Positions 54,885 to 64,000 of a DNA stretch of 64,000 bases are shown piece after piece. How positions within the stretch are numbered: position 1 is the first letter of the stretch; the number at the start of each line of letters is the position of its first letter. The notes beneath the pieces are model-generated. The model saw only the letters and a list, made by a program, of their open reading frames with translations. It was not told the origin of the DNA and searched no databases. The stretch is from the NCBI GenBank assembly GCA_937921825.1, contig CAKZVK010000036.1, positions 50,059 through 114,058 on the forward strand, in the 5' to 3' direction. This DNA is from an uncultured Saprospiraceae bacterium (lineage in GTDB: Bacteria; Bacteroidota; Bacteroidia; Chitinophagales; Saprospiraceae). The position numbers and the translations under genes were made by a program.

Positions 54885-56425
54885 GGAATAAATATTGATT
54901 TTGAAATTGAATGATTTCTATTTAAGAGTCTTAAAACGTACAGTCCTGATGGCAACTGACTTATATCTAATATGTGGCTTTTGTTTATTCCAGCTTTAGA
55001 AATAAGTGCTTGACCGGCTAGGTTGTAAATTGTAGGACTTGCCTCAGTCTCTGAGTCTATGAATAAAAGAACGCCTTTGATCTGAATTGTTGTATTGAAT
55101 TCTAGAGCTGTCTCTTCTGTTGAGGATACGCCACCAAGAACACAATCGTAATCGTTAGATGATTCTACTGTGAAACCTGGTGTAAGGTCTTTGCCTTCGA
55201 ATGCTGGATGATCTACTGAGTATTTTTCTGCTCTGAAGATATATCTTGATCTCGGGATATTATACTGCCAGACAAGTTCACCTTGTGGCGTAAATTCTCT
55301 CATAGTGTCATCTCTACCTGTGGTGACAAAGATGTTACCATTCGGTAAGACTTTAGCTCCTGAGGTATAGCCTGAATAGAACTCTAGGTCTTCTCCAGAG
55401 AAGGTCGTGTCAGCATCCATAGGTCTGAAGGGACTAGCAGACGGTAGATTGTAGAATCCCTCGCCATCTACGTCTGGAGATATAATTTCAAACTGGGAAT
55501 AAAGGTTGTCAAAAGTTTGACCGGGTCTATTCAGATTGTTATTAAAGATCATCAGCTTACCTTTATGCGGCCCATACTGTATCCAGTTAGGATTGTGTTG
55601 ATAATAGAGCCTTCTGTCTGCCTCTGTGCCACGTCCGTAGTTTTCAGGATTACCCCATCTGTAGAGTATGTCTCCGCCTTGTCCATATCTCCCGCCTTTA
55701 CTTGTCTTGGCCTCGGCAGTTGTGGTGGAGTGGTCTATAATTATGACTTCTCCCATCTTTCTGACACTAAGGGCAATCTGATCTAGCTCTGGATTATAGT
55801 CCATACCATTGATCATAAAGTACTCATCAAATTCCCAATCAAAATCAGAGACTCTATAGATATCTAACTTTCCTGGGTTGTCTTCTATAACTCCGTAGCT
55901 ATCTAAGTTTTGTATTCTATCTTGTATAGCATGATCACTGATACGCCACTCCCATACCACTTCTCCAGTCTCTCCATCTAGCTCCACTACAGTATCATCG
56001 TACGAAGGAAACTGATTGGTAAAATCATAACCCAGATTGCTGAAAAAAGAAAATGATTCTTCATGTCTTGCCACGCAGAGGTAATTTCCATTCTTTAACT
56101 TTATCACTTCATACTTCAACATCAAGGAAGGAACATTGTGATTAAGTTCCTTGACAATATTTCCTTCCCAATCTACTTCATAGACAGTGTTATCCTGCAT
56201 GAAATTTAAATTGCCATTATCTAGTAGTTTTGAATGTAGATCAGTAAAAGCAACATCAGACCACCTGTTGACAACAAAACCGCAGTTATCGACTAGGTAA
56301 GTTTCACTGAAATTTTCAAATAGGGTATAGGATTCTGTGGCTTTGTCAGTGTTCAGTTGGACACCAAATTGACCAAAGGTGAATGTGCTTATCAGTGTAA
56401 GAGTGAAGGTCAGGAAGTATCTCAT
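54881..56425 (-). CDS. Arylsulfotransferase-like secreted paralog, possibly inactive, with T9SS tail
   Basis: This 514-aa paralog of the downstream gene has a signal peptide (1-18), the same propeller and a T9SS tail without a clear P-N-P motif (SPTIYNLAGQALISKAG ... ISQLPSGLYVLRLLNRNH). The position of the conserved HHD is replaced by Lys104-Tyr105-Glu106 (LMLKYEVIKLKNGN), while QHNPNW and IFNNNLNRPGQ are kept. The missing histidines may mean loss of activity or a different role; no structure was checked. It is the first gene of the pair. Confidence 0.84.
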   Translation of the reverse strand: MRYFLTFTLTLISTFTFGQFGVQLNTDKATESYTLFENFSETYLVDNCGFVVNRWSDVAFTDLHSKLLDNGNLNFMQDNTVYEVDWEGNIVKELNHNVPSLMLKYEVIKLKNGNYLCVARHEESFSFFSNLGYDFTNQFPSYDDTVVELDGETGEVVWEWRISDHAIQDRIQNLDSYGVIEDNPGKLDIYRVSDFDWEFDEYFMINGMDYNPELDQIALSVRKMGEVIIIDHSTTTAEAKTSKGGRYGQGGDILYRWGNPENYGRGTEADRRLYYQHNPNWIQYGPHKGKLMIFNNNLNRPGQTFDNLYSQFEIISPDVDGEGFYNLPSASPFRPMDADTTFSGEDLEFYSGYTSGAKVLPNGNIFVTTGRDDTMREFTPQGELVWQYNIPRSRYIFRAEKYSVDHPAFEGKDLTPGFTVESSNDYDCVLGGVSSTEETALEFNTTIQIKGVLLFIDSETEASPTIYNLAGQALISKAGINKSHILDISQLPSGLYVLRLLNRNHSISKSIFIP

Positions 56426-56595
56426 GCTGAATGTATTCTAGATAATATTATGTTCTCAATATAGCCATTCTCTTATTTCTCCTCTTACGATGGGACGAAA
56501 CTTTATAATTATTAGTTAAATACATGACTTAGGCATCAAAAAGCCCTTGGCATCTATCTTTAGAGTAGTATTTTGTTACTAACTTCCATGCACCT

Positions 56596-59094
56596 GTGAG
56601 AAACCTATTTTTCATATTAGCCCTTCTATCATCTACTCTCTTGTGGGGGCAGGTAGATTTTGGATGTTTAACCTTGGATTTTGAATCTATCCCGGGGGCT
56701 GTGCCTGCCAGTGGGCTGATTATTTCAGACCAGTATAAAGAGTCATTTGGAGTGACATTTGCCTTAGAGGGCGGTGGTCATCCAGTCTTGGCTGGAGTTG
56801 GGCCTCCTAGAGAAGCATTTGCAGGACCAAATATGGGTTCTGATAATCCACAAGCTGGTGTTGATATTGGTCGCTTTTTCTTGACTGATGATGGCAGGTT
56901 GATAGTTGGTCCAGCGCCACCTATTGTTCTCACCTTTGATATTCCAATCGATACTTTTGGTGGCTGCATATTAGATATGGATGGAAATGAAAGATTCGAG
57001 ATAGAAGCGAGGAATGAAGCGGGTGAAATAGTTGTTTCAGAAACAATAGTAGCTGACCCTTCATGGGGAGATGGCGCTTTGACCTGTTGGGGTTTTAATC
57101 TACCAGGTTGTGAAGGTGTAATCAAGACTATAACCTACCGAGGGAGCAGAACAGACGGTGGAGGTTTTGGGCTAGGCATGGATTTTTTCAGTTTTTGTTA
57201 TACGGCTGCCCCTCTTCAGGCTATTATAATTCCACAAACCTGTGATGCTTTCGGTTCTGTAGAGATTACTGATGAAGGTGCCGATGGCTATACCTTTTCA
57301 TTCAATGGAGGACCTTTTGTCACAGAAGGCTACTGGGATAACCTCATAGCAGGCAGTTATGATATTTTAGTCAGAGACCCTGAAGGTTGTACTACTGAGA
57401 TTCCTGCTTTTATAGTGGAGCTGGTCGAACCAGAGATTAGAGCAGTAGACCATGATGATACACAGTGTGGTCTAGACAATGGAGTAATTACTGTAGATGC
57501 AGGGGATACTCAGGGACCAATGTTTTCCTTAGACGGCATTACTTTCCAAGAATCCAATGTGTTTGATTCCTTGCCACCAGATATTTATACAGTCTATGTT
57601 CAAGATTCCTTTGGTTGCTTCTCTATTAATGGCGCCACTATTGATCCTAGTATTGGACCAGAAATTACTGGTGTAGAGGGAGTCGATGACTCCTGCGAAG
57701 AAAGTGTAGGTTCACTGACAATTAGTGGAGTAGGGGAAAATCTCACCTATTCCATTGACGGATTCCAATATGGGACAGATAACACTTTTGAAGAATTGCC
57801 AGCAGGAGATTATACAGTATGGATAAAAGACGATTCTGGTTGCGAAATAAGTGATACTCTAAGTCTAAACAGTACACCTCAGGCAAGAATAATATCTCTC
57901 AGTCCTAACCAAGCGACCTGTAATGATTCGAATGGCTCTATATCAGTCTTGGCATTTGGTGTAGGAGTTATAGAGTATTCAATAGATGCCGCAAATTACC
58001 AATCAGATAGTCTCATAAATAATCTTCCTAGAGGAGACTATACAGTCACGATCAAAGATGAAAATGGTTGTACTGCTATGGCTAGTGTTACAGTGGAACA
58101 ACCTCCTACTGGAGAAATCGAAGATCTAGATGTCACAGATACTACTTGCGCAGAAGAGAATGGTGTAGTGACCGTGATGCCTACTATAGCTGGTGGTGCA
58201 CAATATTCTCTGGATGGGGTAACTTATCAGAGTTCCAATACTTTTGATTCTCTGCATGCGGGTGATTATATGATTTACTACCTCGATGCCAATGGCTGCG
58301 ATGATGAGGGAATGATCTCTATTGCCCCTAGCCGACCGATAGAAATTACAGCTCTGAGCAGCACTATAGATTCCTGTGAGTATTCTCAAGGGACGATTAC
58401 TGTAGAGGGAACTAGTGAAAACGGTGGCATTTCCTATAGTCTCAATGGTGCGACAGCAACTCCTAATGGGTTTTTTGAGAATCTAATGTGGGGAGCTTAT
58501 GTGGTAGAACTTCAAGATGCTATAGGTTGTAGAGCAAGAGCAGAAGTAGACGTAGATAATACGCCAGGAATATTACTACCTAGTGTCAATGTCATAGATC
58601 CAGAATGCTATGAAGATAATGGAGCAGTAGAAATTTCATACGGAGGTGGGTTTGGAGACCTTACAGCAGTGCTTTTAGATTCATTAGGTCAGCCTAATGA
58701 GTTTGAAGGGTTGACACCTGGGCTGTATGAAATAATGATTACTGATGAACTGGGCTGCCTAGAGTCCAGAGCTGTAGAGGTGCCCTATCCTTACTGTCCG
58801 ATTTATATACCTAATGTCATCTCTCACCAAGAGAATAGACCTGATGATAGATTCAGAATATTTACTAATCCAAGGTATCAGGCAGGAGTAATACGTTATA
58901 GTATCTATGACAGATGGGGTGAACTTGTCTTTCTAAGCGAAAACTTCAACATACATTCTGAGAATAAACTTTTCTGGGACGGAAGAATTAATGGCAAAGA
59001 TGCTGAGCAAGATTCTTACACCTATCTCATAGAAGTTGCCCATCCTAATGGATTCATAGAATCTTTTGCAGGTTCTCTGATGTTATTACGATAA
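56596..59094 (+). CDS. SprB-like repeat protein with type B T9SS (CHU_C-type) tail
   Basis: The 832-aa secreted protein has a signal peptide (residues 1-18) after a GTG start; the only nearby ATG (56588) is out of frame and ends after three codons. Residues about 20-205 form a jelly-roll-like domain (FGGCILDMDGNERFEIEARNEAGEIVVSE). About seven SprB-type units follow (about 205-745), with the pattern CxxxNGxIxV...YSLDGxxYQ...GDYTVxIxDxxGC. The end (YIPNVISHQENRPDDRFRIF ... YDRWGELVF) is the type B sorting domain of gliding-motility-associated proteins. It is probably a surface adhesin. It is convergent with the S9 peptidase gene, 10 bases apart. Confidence 0.88.
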   Translation: MRNLFFILALLSSTLLWGQVDFGCLTLDFESIPGAVPASGLIISDQYKESFGVTFALEGGGHPVLAGVGPPREAFAGPNMGSDNPQAGVDIGRFFLTDDGRLIVGPAPPIVLTFDIPIDTFGGCILDMDGNERFEIEARNEAGEIVVSETIVADPSWGDGALTCWGFNLPGCEGVIKTITYRGSRTDGGGFGLGMDFFSFCYTAAPLQAIIIPQTCDAFGSVEITDEGADGYTFSFNGGPFVTEGYWDNLIAGSYDILVRDPEGCTTEIPAFIVELVEPEIRAVDHDDTQCGLDNGVITVDAGDTQGPMFSLDGITFQESNVFDSLPPDIYTVYVQDSFGCFSINGATIDPSIGPEITGVEGVDDSCEESVGSLTISGVGENLTYSIDGFQYGTDNTFEELPAGDYTVWIKDDSGCEISDTLSLNSTPQARIISLSPNQATCNDSNGSISVLAFGVGVIEYSIDAANYQSDSLINNLPRGDYTVTIKDENGCTAMASVTVEQPPTGEIEDLDVTDTTCAEENGVVTVMPTIAGGAQYSLDGVTYQSSNTFDSLHAGDYMIYYLDANGCDDEGMISIAPSRPIEITALSSTIDSCEYSQGTITVEGTSENGGISYSLNGATATPNGFFENLMWGAYVVELQDAIGCRARAEVDVDNTPGILLPSVNVIDPECYEDNGAVEISYGGGFGDLTAVLLDSLGQPNEFEGLTPGLYEIMITDELGCLESRAVEVPYPYCPIYIPNVISHQENRPDDRFRIFTNPRYQAGVIRYSIYDRWGELVFLSENFNIHSENKLFWDGRINGKDAEQDSYTYLIEVAHPNGFIESFAGSLMLLR

Positions 59095-59104
59095 TATTCT
59101 ACTT

Positions 59105-61732
59105 CTAACTTACGGCGTCGTCTATCTTTCCCATTCTTACAAACTCTACTGAGAGTTTTGCTCCACCCATTTCTTTTATCACTGAAGTCTTTTTCATCAT
59201 AAATGGTGCTGAAGAATTGGTAAACCATAAGTGCTGTGACTTATCATCTCCATCTATGGATTGTAGAAGGCATCGGAAGCAAGCTTCACCTTGCAACTGT
59301 TCTAGAGCTACAACTTCAAATTTATAAGTTTGAAATTTTTGATTTGTAGAGTCTAGGACTCGTAGAATCGTTTTGTAGTTTTCTTCTAAGGGTAGATGTG
59401 CAAGGTAGGTATCCAGTGCAGGACCATCCATGACAAAATCTTTATCAGGTGCTAGATTGATCTCTGAACTATTGCCTTGTACTTTCATCTTGCCAGTGAC
59501 CTTATAGTCATTGACCTCATAGTTTATAGACATTGGTCCTTGCTCATAATTTCTTTGGAGCGGCTGGAAAGTAGCTCCAGTCACAGTGCTATCATCTTTC
59601 ATAGAACCAGATTCTGATGAAGACTGATCTTCTATAGTGATGATATCTCCCTCAGACTTTATCGTTCTATAGACTTCAAAATTCATTACTTGTCCTTTCA
59701 TGTCGAATGAGAGCCTGTAGATATAGGCACCTGGTAAGACAGCAGTTTTTACTTTCGGTAGTGCACTACTTAGCATTTCTTCCGTAACTACTGCAGGCAT
59801 CGTCAGCTTTGAAATATCTACTGTCACCTTATCTAGTATGGTGCGATGATTGTCACTCAGGTTTTCTTGATATCTGCCACCAAGATGTGTCGCCAGAAAT
59901 TTTTCCATCGCCGCAAGAAAAGCCAAGTTGTTTTCTGGATTAGCAAAGCCATGTCCTTCATCTGGAAAGTTTAAATACTTTACTGGCAATCCTAAATCTC
60001 TCATGGCGATCACAATTTGATCTGATTCGCTGGTTTTTACTCGAGGGTCATTATCTCCTTGCGCGACCATAAGAGGGGCCTTTATGTTTTGAGCATGAAA
60101 GAAGGGGGATTGTCGGCGTAATTGAGCTTTGCCTTCTTCCGTATTAGGGTCGCCCATACGCTTGTGGAACATGACCCTAGCTGACTCCCAGTAAGGTGGA
60201 ATTGTTTCTAATAGTGTGAAGAGATTAGACGGTCCTACGATGGATACCCCAGCGGCATAGACTTCTGGTGTAAAAGTCAATCCCGCTAAGGTGGCATAGC
60301 CCCCATAGGATCCTCCTGCGATTGCAATTTTATCTGGGTCAGCGATACCTTTTTCTATGAGGTAGTTAGCTCCTGCGGTGAGGTCATCTTGCATTTTTTC
60401 TCCCCACTCATTGATGGCCGCATTGAGGAATTTTTTGCCATAGCCTGTAGACCCTCTAAAGTTTATTTGCAGAGTAGCATAGCCTCTATTGGCTAAGAAC
60501 TGCGCAAAGCTATTGTAGCCCCAGTAATCTCTAGCCCACGGCCCTCCATGGATAAATAGAACAGCAGGAAGTTTGGATGGACTTTTGGTTTTAGGTAAAG
60601 TCAGATAAGCAGGTATCTCTAGACCATCTATGGATTTATATCTCACTGGTTCCATAGGTGCTAAGTAGTTCGTAGGAAGTGTTGGTCTTGGCGTATAAAG
60701 ATATTCTATGCGCTTGTTCTCTCTGTAGAACAGATAAGCAGTACCTGGGTCAGTGTCATTATTGACGTAGAAGATAAATTTGCTTTCATCTTTGGTCATA
60801 GAGGTCACACTAATTTCTGCACCCGGAAATTCATTCTTGAGCAACTCATAAGCTGCTTGGTGCTTTTTGTCTCTCCAGTAGATTCTCTTTTTATCACCAA
60901 CATAGATGGTTGCTATTAATTCCTGTGTCACTTCCGAAAAACTGACATTGGCGATATCTACTTGTTGATCAGGATCAGATTCAACCAGTGTCATTTTTTT
61001 ATGTTCTAGATCATAGAGGTATAAACCTGTCAGATCTGGTTCGCCTACATTGGAAAGCATATACACTTGTCCATCCTTCCGAAACTTAATCGGGCTCAGA
61101 GATTCCTCTAGCGATGCGGATAGCAAGGCTTGCAAGCCCTCTTTTTTTACGGCCAGTATTTCTGAGCCACCATCTAGGGTAGACCGCGAGGCTAGTCGTA
61201 ATTTTCCTTCGAGGTCAAAGTTGAAGCCACTGAGCTTCTCATCATTTTTGTAGAGCAGTTTTCTTTCTCCTGTTTCTATATTTATTTCGTAGCAGTCATG
61301 CCACGCTTTATCCCGGTCATTGATACCGACATAGATGACTTCGGGATTGACTCTAGGCAAGCTGTAGATAAGTGCTCTTATGGCGCCATAGTCAGAAAGA
61401 TCTCTTGCCACAGGGATTTTGTTTTCAAAAGCTTCTTTAGGTGCTATGGCATAGAGATGAAAATTTTCATCGCCACCTTTGTCTTGGACATAGAGAATAT
61501 ACCTACTGTCTCTACTCCAGAAGTAACTGGTAACAGGACGTGACTGGTCATTGGTGACTGGAACAGCATTTTCAAAGGCACCATCAATAGTTTTAACCCA
61601 TACATTTTTCATTCCGTCCAGCGGCTTGATGAATGAGATGTATTTTCCATCAGGACTTATTTGAGCTCCAGATATTTCTGGATTACCAAATAGGATCTCT
61701 CTGTCTATAAGTGGTGTAGTATATTCTGCCAT
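59105..61732 (-). CDS. S9-family (prolyl oligopeptidase-like) peptidase with extra C-terminal domain
   Basis: The 875-aa serine peptidase has an N-terminal propeller (about 20-370) and an alpha/beta hydrolase domain with a complete triad: Ser475 in GGSYGGYA, Asp562 in DNDPRV, His594 in DEGHGF. It starts MAEYTTPL without a signal peptide, so it is predicted cytoplasmic. After the peptidase, residues about 640-870 form an extra region (GAYIYRLSFDMKGQVMNFEVYRTIKSEG ... FEVVALEQLQGEACFRCLLQS) that resembles DUF3108-type lipid-binding-like folds and is not part of normal S9 enzymes. A TATCTTTG promoter element lies 21 bases upstream. Confidence 0.9.
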   Translation of the reverse strand: MAEYTTPLIDREILFGNPEISGAQISPDGKYISFIKPLDGMKNVWVKTIDGAFENAVPVTNDQSRPVTSYFWSRDSRYILYVQDKGGDENFHLYAIAPKEAFENKIPVARDLSDYGAIRALIYSLPRVNPEVIYVGINDRDKAWHDCYEINIETGERKLLYKNDEKLSGFNFDLEGKLRLASRSTLDGGSEILAVKKEGLQALLSASLEESLSPIKFRKDGQVYMLSNVGEPDLTGLYLYDLEHKKMTLVESDPDQQVDIANVSFSEVTQELIATIYVGDKKRIYWRDKKHQAAYELLKNEFPGAEISVTSMTKDESKFIFYVNNDTDPGTAYLFYRENKRIEYLYTPRPTLPTNYLAPMEPVRYKSIDGLEIPAYLTLPKTKSPSKLPAVLFIHGGPWARDYWGYNSFAQFLANRGYATLQINFRGSTGYGKKFLNAAINEWGEKMQDDLTAGANYLIEKGIADPDKIAIAGGSYGGYATLAGLTFTPEVYAAGVSIVGPSNLFTLLETIPPYWESARVMFHKRMGDPNTEEGKAQLRRQSPFFHAQNIKAPLMVAQGDNDPRVKTSESDQIVIAMRDLGLPVKYLNFPDEGHGFANPENNLAFLAAMEKFLATHLGGRYQENLSDNHRTILDKVTVDISKLTMPAVVTEEMLSSALPKVKTAVLPGAYIYRLSFDMKGQVMNFEVYRTIKSEGDIITIEDQSSSESGSMKDDSTVTGATFQPLQRNYEQGPMSINYEVNDYKVTGKMKVQGNSSEINLAPDKDFVMDGPALDTYLAHLPLEENYKTILRVLDSTNQKFQTYKFEVVALEQLQGEACFRCLLQSIDGDDKSQHLWFTNSSAPFMMKKTSVIKEMGGAKLSVEFVRMGKIDDAVS

Positions 61733-61752
61733 GCGTATCTATGTATGAATGG

Positions 61753-61760
61753 CAAAGATA
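61753..61760 (-). promoter_or_regulatory. Bacteroidota-type -7 promoter element for the S9 peptidase gene
   Basis: TATCTTTG on the minus strand fits TAnnTTTG; a TTG about 18-20 bases upstream may be the -33 element. The 5' UTR would be short (about 15 bases). Confidence 0.5.
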
Positions 61761-61830
61761 CAAAAGCTAGCAGGAGCTCAAGACTATAAGAAGGATAGAA
61801 CTTGAGAGTAATTTCTTGTAATGCTGGGAC

Positions 61831-62622
61831 TTAATCGACTCTATTGCCGTAGGCTACAAAGTGTGGATTGAGCAGATCCTCTTTGTTGTACTGCATCGCT
61901 TGACCATCAGCAGCCTTGACGATAGTGCCACCTGCTTCCTCTACTATGATATGCGCTGCAGCGGTATCCCATTCCATAGTAGGAGCTAGTCTTGGATATA
62001 CCTGTGCATCACCATTAGCGAGAATTAGGAATTTTAGTGAGCTGCCTTTGGATACCTTTAGGGGCTCGTCGTAACCATTGATGAAGTTTTGAGTTTCCTC
62101 ATTGAGGTGAGATCGAGAGCATACTATAGAAAGGGCTTTTTCCTCAGAATGAAATAGGGTTGCATGCAGTTGCTCCTTTTTAGTCGCTGCAATTTTGAAG
62201 GCGCCTTGATCTTTGACAGCATAGTACATTTCATCTAGTACTGGAGCATAGACGACACCTGCTACAGATTTGTTCTTATAGATGAGCGCAATGTTGACCG
62301 TGAACTCTCCATTTCTTTTTATGAACTCCTTAGTGCCATCTAGTGGATCTACCATCCAGCAGAAATCGAAATCTTTTCTGGTAGCATAAGGAATCTCCTT
62401 ATTCTCTTCAGAAATTATTGGGAATTTTATGTTGAGTTTTTCTAGGCCATCACAGATGATAGTATTGGCTTCTCTATCTGCTCTTGTCAGAGGGGAGTTG
62501 TCATCCTTAGTTTCGACATTGAAGTTATCTATGTCTTCGTAGATCTCTAGAATTTTATTTCCAGCAGCTTTTGCTATCGGCAATACCTCTTGGATTAAAT
62601 GCCCTATTTCTTTAGTTGTCAT
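61831..62622 (-). CDS. cysQ: 3'(2'),5'-bisphosphate nucleotidase CysQ
   Basis: The 263-aa Mg-dependent phosphatase removes the 3'-phosphate from PAP, the by-product of sulfate activation and sulfotransfer. Motifs are present: SEEN (71-74), DPLDGT (92-97) and MEWDTAAAHIIVEEAGG near the C-terminus. Length fits. It is monocistronic or leads into no obvious neighbour. Arylsulfotransferases of the ASST type do not use PAPS, so its presence near them is probably coincidental. Confidence 0.93.
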   Translation of the reverse strand: MTTKEIGHLIQEVLPIAKAAGNKILEIYEDIDNFNVETKDDNSPLTRADREANTIICDGLEKLNIKFPIISEENKEIPYATRKDFDFCWMVDPLDGTKEFIKRNGEFTVNIALIYKNKSVAGVVYAPVLDEMYYAVKDQGAFKIAATKKEQLHATLFHSEEKALSIVCSRSHLNEETQNFINGYDEPLKVSKGSSLKFLILANGDAQVYPRLAPTMEWDTAAAHIIVEEAGGTIVKAADGQAMQYNKEDLLNPHFVAYGNRVD

Positions 62623-62704
62623 TCTAGCGTTATTTAGAGGTGCAATAATAGCAATTTAGTAACTGGTCCAGACTTGATAAGGTGCAAAATGTAAGCGACT
62701 ACCA

Positions 62705-63043
62705 TTAATAAGGACAATGTCGGCAGCCATTCTTACAGCAATAGCCTCTTCTGAGGAGAAACCATTTGCTCATGACTAAAAGACCATTCTCCATATAATA
62801 GTCTATGTCTTGTGTAGGAACTTCTACAGGCCCTAATTTCTTTATGGCCTCTTGGTCTTCTGGATTGAGGCCAACTTTGGAGTGGTTAACTTCCTTTGCC
62901 AGGTTATTAATTAGGCAGCTGGGACAAAAACAATCACTTTGGTTTTCTAGAACTTTGAGCTTTGGAAAATCCATACACCAGCAGTTATTCGATGTAGTAC
63001 ATTGAAATTGGGTACCACAAGCTGTGCAAGTTTTGGTAGCCAC
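62705..63043 (-). CDS. Cys-rich CWC domain / DUF5522 protein
   Basis: This 112-aa cytoplasmic protein has two Cys-rich modules. The N-terminal one is the CWC zinc-ribbon type (CTACGTQFQC...CWCMDF...CFCPSC). The C-terminal one is DUF5522 (DYYMENGLLVMSKWFLLRRGYCCKNGCRHCPY). The fused arrangement is found widely in Bacteroidota; the function is unknown, presumably metal binding. It starts 2 bases after the stop of the upstream lipoprotein gene on the same strand, so translation is probably coupled. Confidence 0.88.
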   Translation of the reverse strand: MATKTCTACGTQFQCTTSNNCWCMDFPKLKVLENQSDCFCPSCLINNLAKEVNHSKVGLNPEDQEAIKKLGPVEVPTQDIDYYMENGLLVMSKWFLLRRGYCCKNGCRHCPY

Positions 63044-63045
63044 TG

Positions 63046-63612
63046 CTATTTGATTTGTTTTAGAAACCCTGTTTGATATCCAGTCATTAGATAGCTTTTC
63101 ACTTTGGGTACTGTATCCTGTGCTATTATTTCTCCACCAGTTTCGGAGAGTGCCTCATTAGAAAACACTTCTACTTGGATAGAGATACCCTCTGCTTCTT
63201 TAGAGTAATGAAAAGTTAGGTCACTGTTCATGACTTTAAATCTGGTAATGAAATGATTACCTCTCAGAAAGCCATCTAGTTTTATGCTATTATACTCATC
63301 GATGAGGTAGTGTCCTTTTTCTGCATCTTTCACTTCTAGACCATAGTAGCGGACATCTTCTTTGTTATATTTTAATACCCATGGATAGAGACCCATAGCA
63401 TCTGGCTGATCTATAATCAGTTCCATATCTACTTTCATGGTATCTCCTTTCTCCTGACCCAAAATGTTGAGTTGGCCCTCATATATACCTATCCACTCTA
63501 CAGGAAAGAGGTAGGTTTTGCTATCAGTAGGTAAGGATATCGAGGTCTTGCTGGTTTTACAAGCAAGAAAGGATATTAGTAGTATGATAAATACAAATCC
63601 TTCTTTGGCCAT
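63046..63612 (-). CDS. Putative lipoprotein of unknown function
   Basis: The 188-aa protein has a short basic start (MAKEG), a hydrophobic stretch and a lipobox (LISFLAC, Cys18), so it is a likely lipoprotein. The mature region contains IGIYEGQLNILGQEKGDTMKVDMELII and LDGFLRGNHFITRFKV, consistent with a small beta-barrel/lipocalin-like fold, though I cannot name a family. It precedes the CWC/DUF5522 gene by 2 bases. Confidence 0.78.
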   Translation of the reverse strand: MAKEGFVFIILLISFLACKTSKTSISLPTDSKTYLFPVEWIGIYEGQLNILGQEKGDTMKVDMELIIDQPDAMGLYPWVLKYNKEDVRYYGLEVKDAEKGHYLIDEYNSIKLDGFLRGNHFITRFKVMNSDLTFHYSKEAEGISIQVEVFSNEALSETGGEIIAQDTVPKVKSYLMTGYQTGFLKQIK

Positions 63613-64000
63613 AAATATTTAATATTGTAGTCTAAATATTAGTAATTATTTTAATAGACTTTTTAGATTTCATTGATTTTTTTTTGCTTTGCTTGGTATA
63701 ATTTGCTTTAGATCAATTTATGAGGCATTTGCCTCGCCGGCGGGCTTTCATTTTTGTCTTGAACCAAAAACGAAACAAAAAATTCAAGGCTTATTTCATT
63801 TTTTAACGGTTCTAAAAACTACAATTCCTAAACGGTCTTAAACTCGCCTTCGGCTCAAACACAAGCCCGTTATTAACGGAATTCTAGTCCTTATAACCTA
63901 AAATGAAAGAGGCCAGAGGCTAAGTTTCACTTCTCGTAGATTAAATTTTTCAGTGTTAACTAAGTGGGCGATTCGGAATTTTATTTTAGTCGATTACAAT
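63613..64000. repeat. Gene-less region with features of a dispersed Bacteroidota intergenic repeat
   Basis: No gene is supported. The stretch from about 63718 contains GAGGC-ATTT-GCCTC, then CGCCGGCGGGC, then TTTTTGTCTTGAACCAAAA, CTCGCCTTCGGCTC and CCGTT-ATTA-ACGG. It is more GC-rich and structured than nearby intergenic DNA. Similar blocks recur in intergenic DNA of other Bacteroidota and give spurious translations rich in FLEPKTKQKIQG-type sequence; that recognition is from memory and needs a search. Confidence 0.5.

Noticed and set aside
53226..62622. Functional link between cysQ and the arylsulfotransferase pair
   Set aside because: ASST-type enzymes do not use PAPS, so no PAP is produced; cysQ is over 5 kb away behind unrelated genes.

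Overview
The window is an AT-rich stretch of a Bacteroidota chromosome. Several things point there: type IX secretion (T9SS) sorting tails of both the A and B kinds, an UnbV/FG-GAP lipoprotein, a DUF5522/CWC zinc-ribbon protein, promoter elements of the TAnnTTTG type, and mostly weak Shine-Dalgarno sites. Very large repeat proteins ending in a 'coathanger'-like tail, together with MopE-type Cys/Asp repeats, suggest a Saprospiria-like member. That narrower placement is inference.

Layout. 1-2255: 3' end of recN, then fabI and a thioredoxin. 2379-12467: two paralogous secreted beta-propeller proteins with MopE-type repeats, flanking a TMTC-like membrane/TPR protein and a small Cys/Lys-rich secreted protein. 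12748-19780: a small lipoprotein and an M4 metalloprotease with a T9SS tail, then a family 9 glycosyltransferase, a prohibitin-like protein, a GmhA-type isomerase and an SGNH hydrolase. 19791-22168: a helicase followed by a signal-less periplasmic-binding-protein fold. 22523-26714: a DUF2807 protein and a large FG-GAP/UnbV lipoprotein. 26846-28871: an iscS-iscU-iscA operon. 29122-34441: a CBS protein, an M23 peptidase, alaS and a DUF1684 lipoprotein.

34584-50877 is the most unusual part. Six very small proteins (66-91 aa), each little more than a LuxR/GerE DNA-binding domain without a receiver, are interleaved with two giant secreted repeat proteins (2037 and 2328 aa). The arrangement is duplicated: a 79-aa HTH (type A), a giant protein, a strong terminator, then a 66-71-aa HTH (type B). 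The two type A proteins match at 64 of 79 positions and the two type B proteins at 53 of 66, while the giant proteins carry different repeats. Upstream of most of these HTH genes is an ACCCC- or TCCCC-like core, often in the loop of a short inverted repeat. I read this as a dedicated regulator/surface-protein module that has not, to my knowledge, been described.

51050-63612: a membrane-anchored DUF1508-repeat protein, two overlapping arylsulfotransferase-like genes, a SprB-like repeat protein with a type B T9SS tail, an S9 peptidase fused to an extra C-terminal domain, cysQ, the CWC/DUF5522 protein and a lipoprotein. The last 390 bases hold no convincing gene and look like a dispersed intergenic repeat. 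I saw no tRNA, rRNA, CRISPR array, insertion sequence or prophage.
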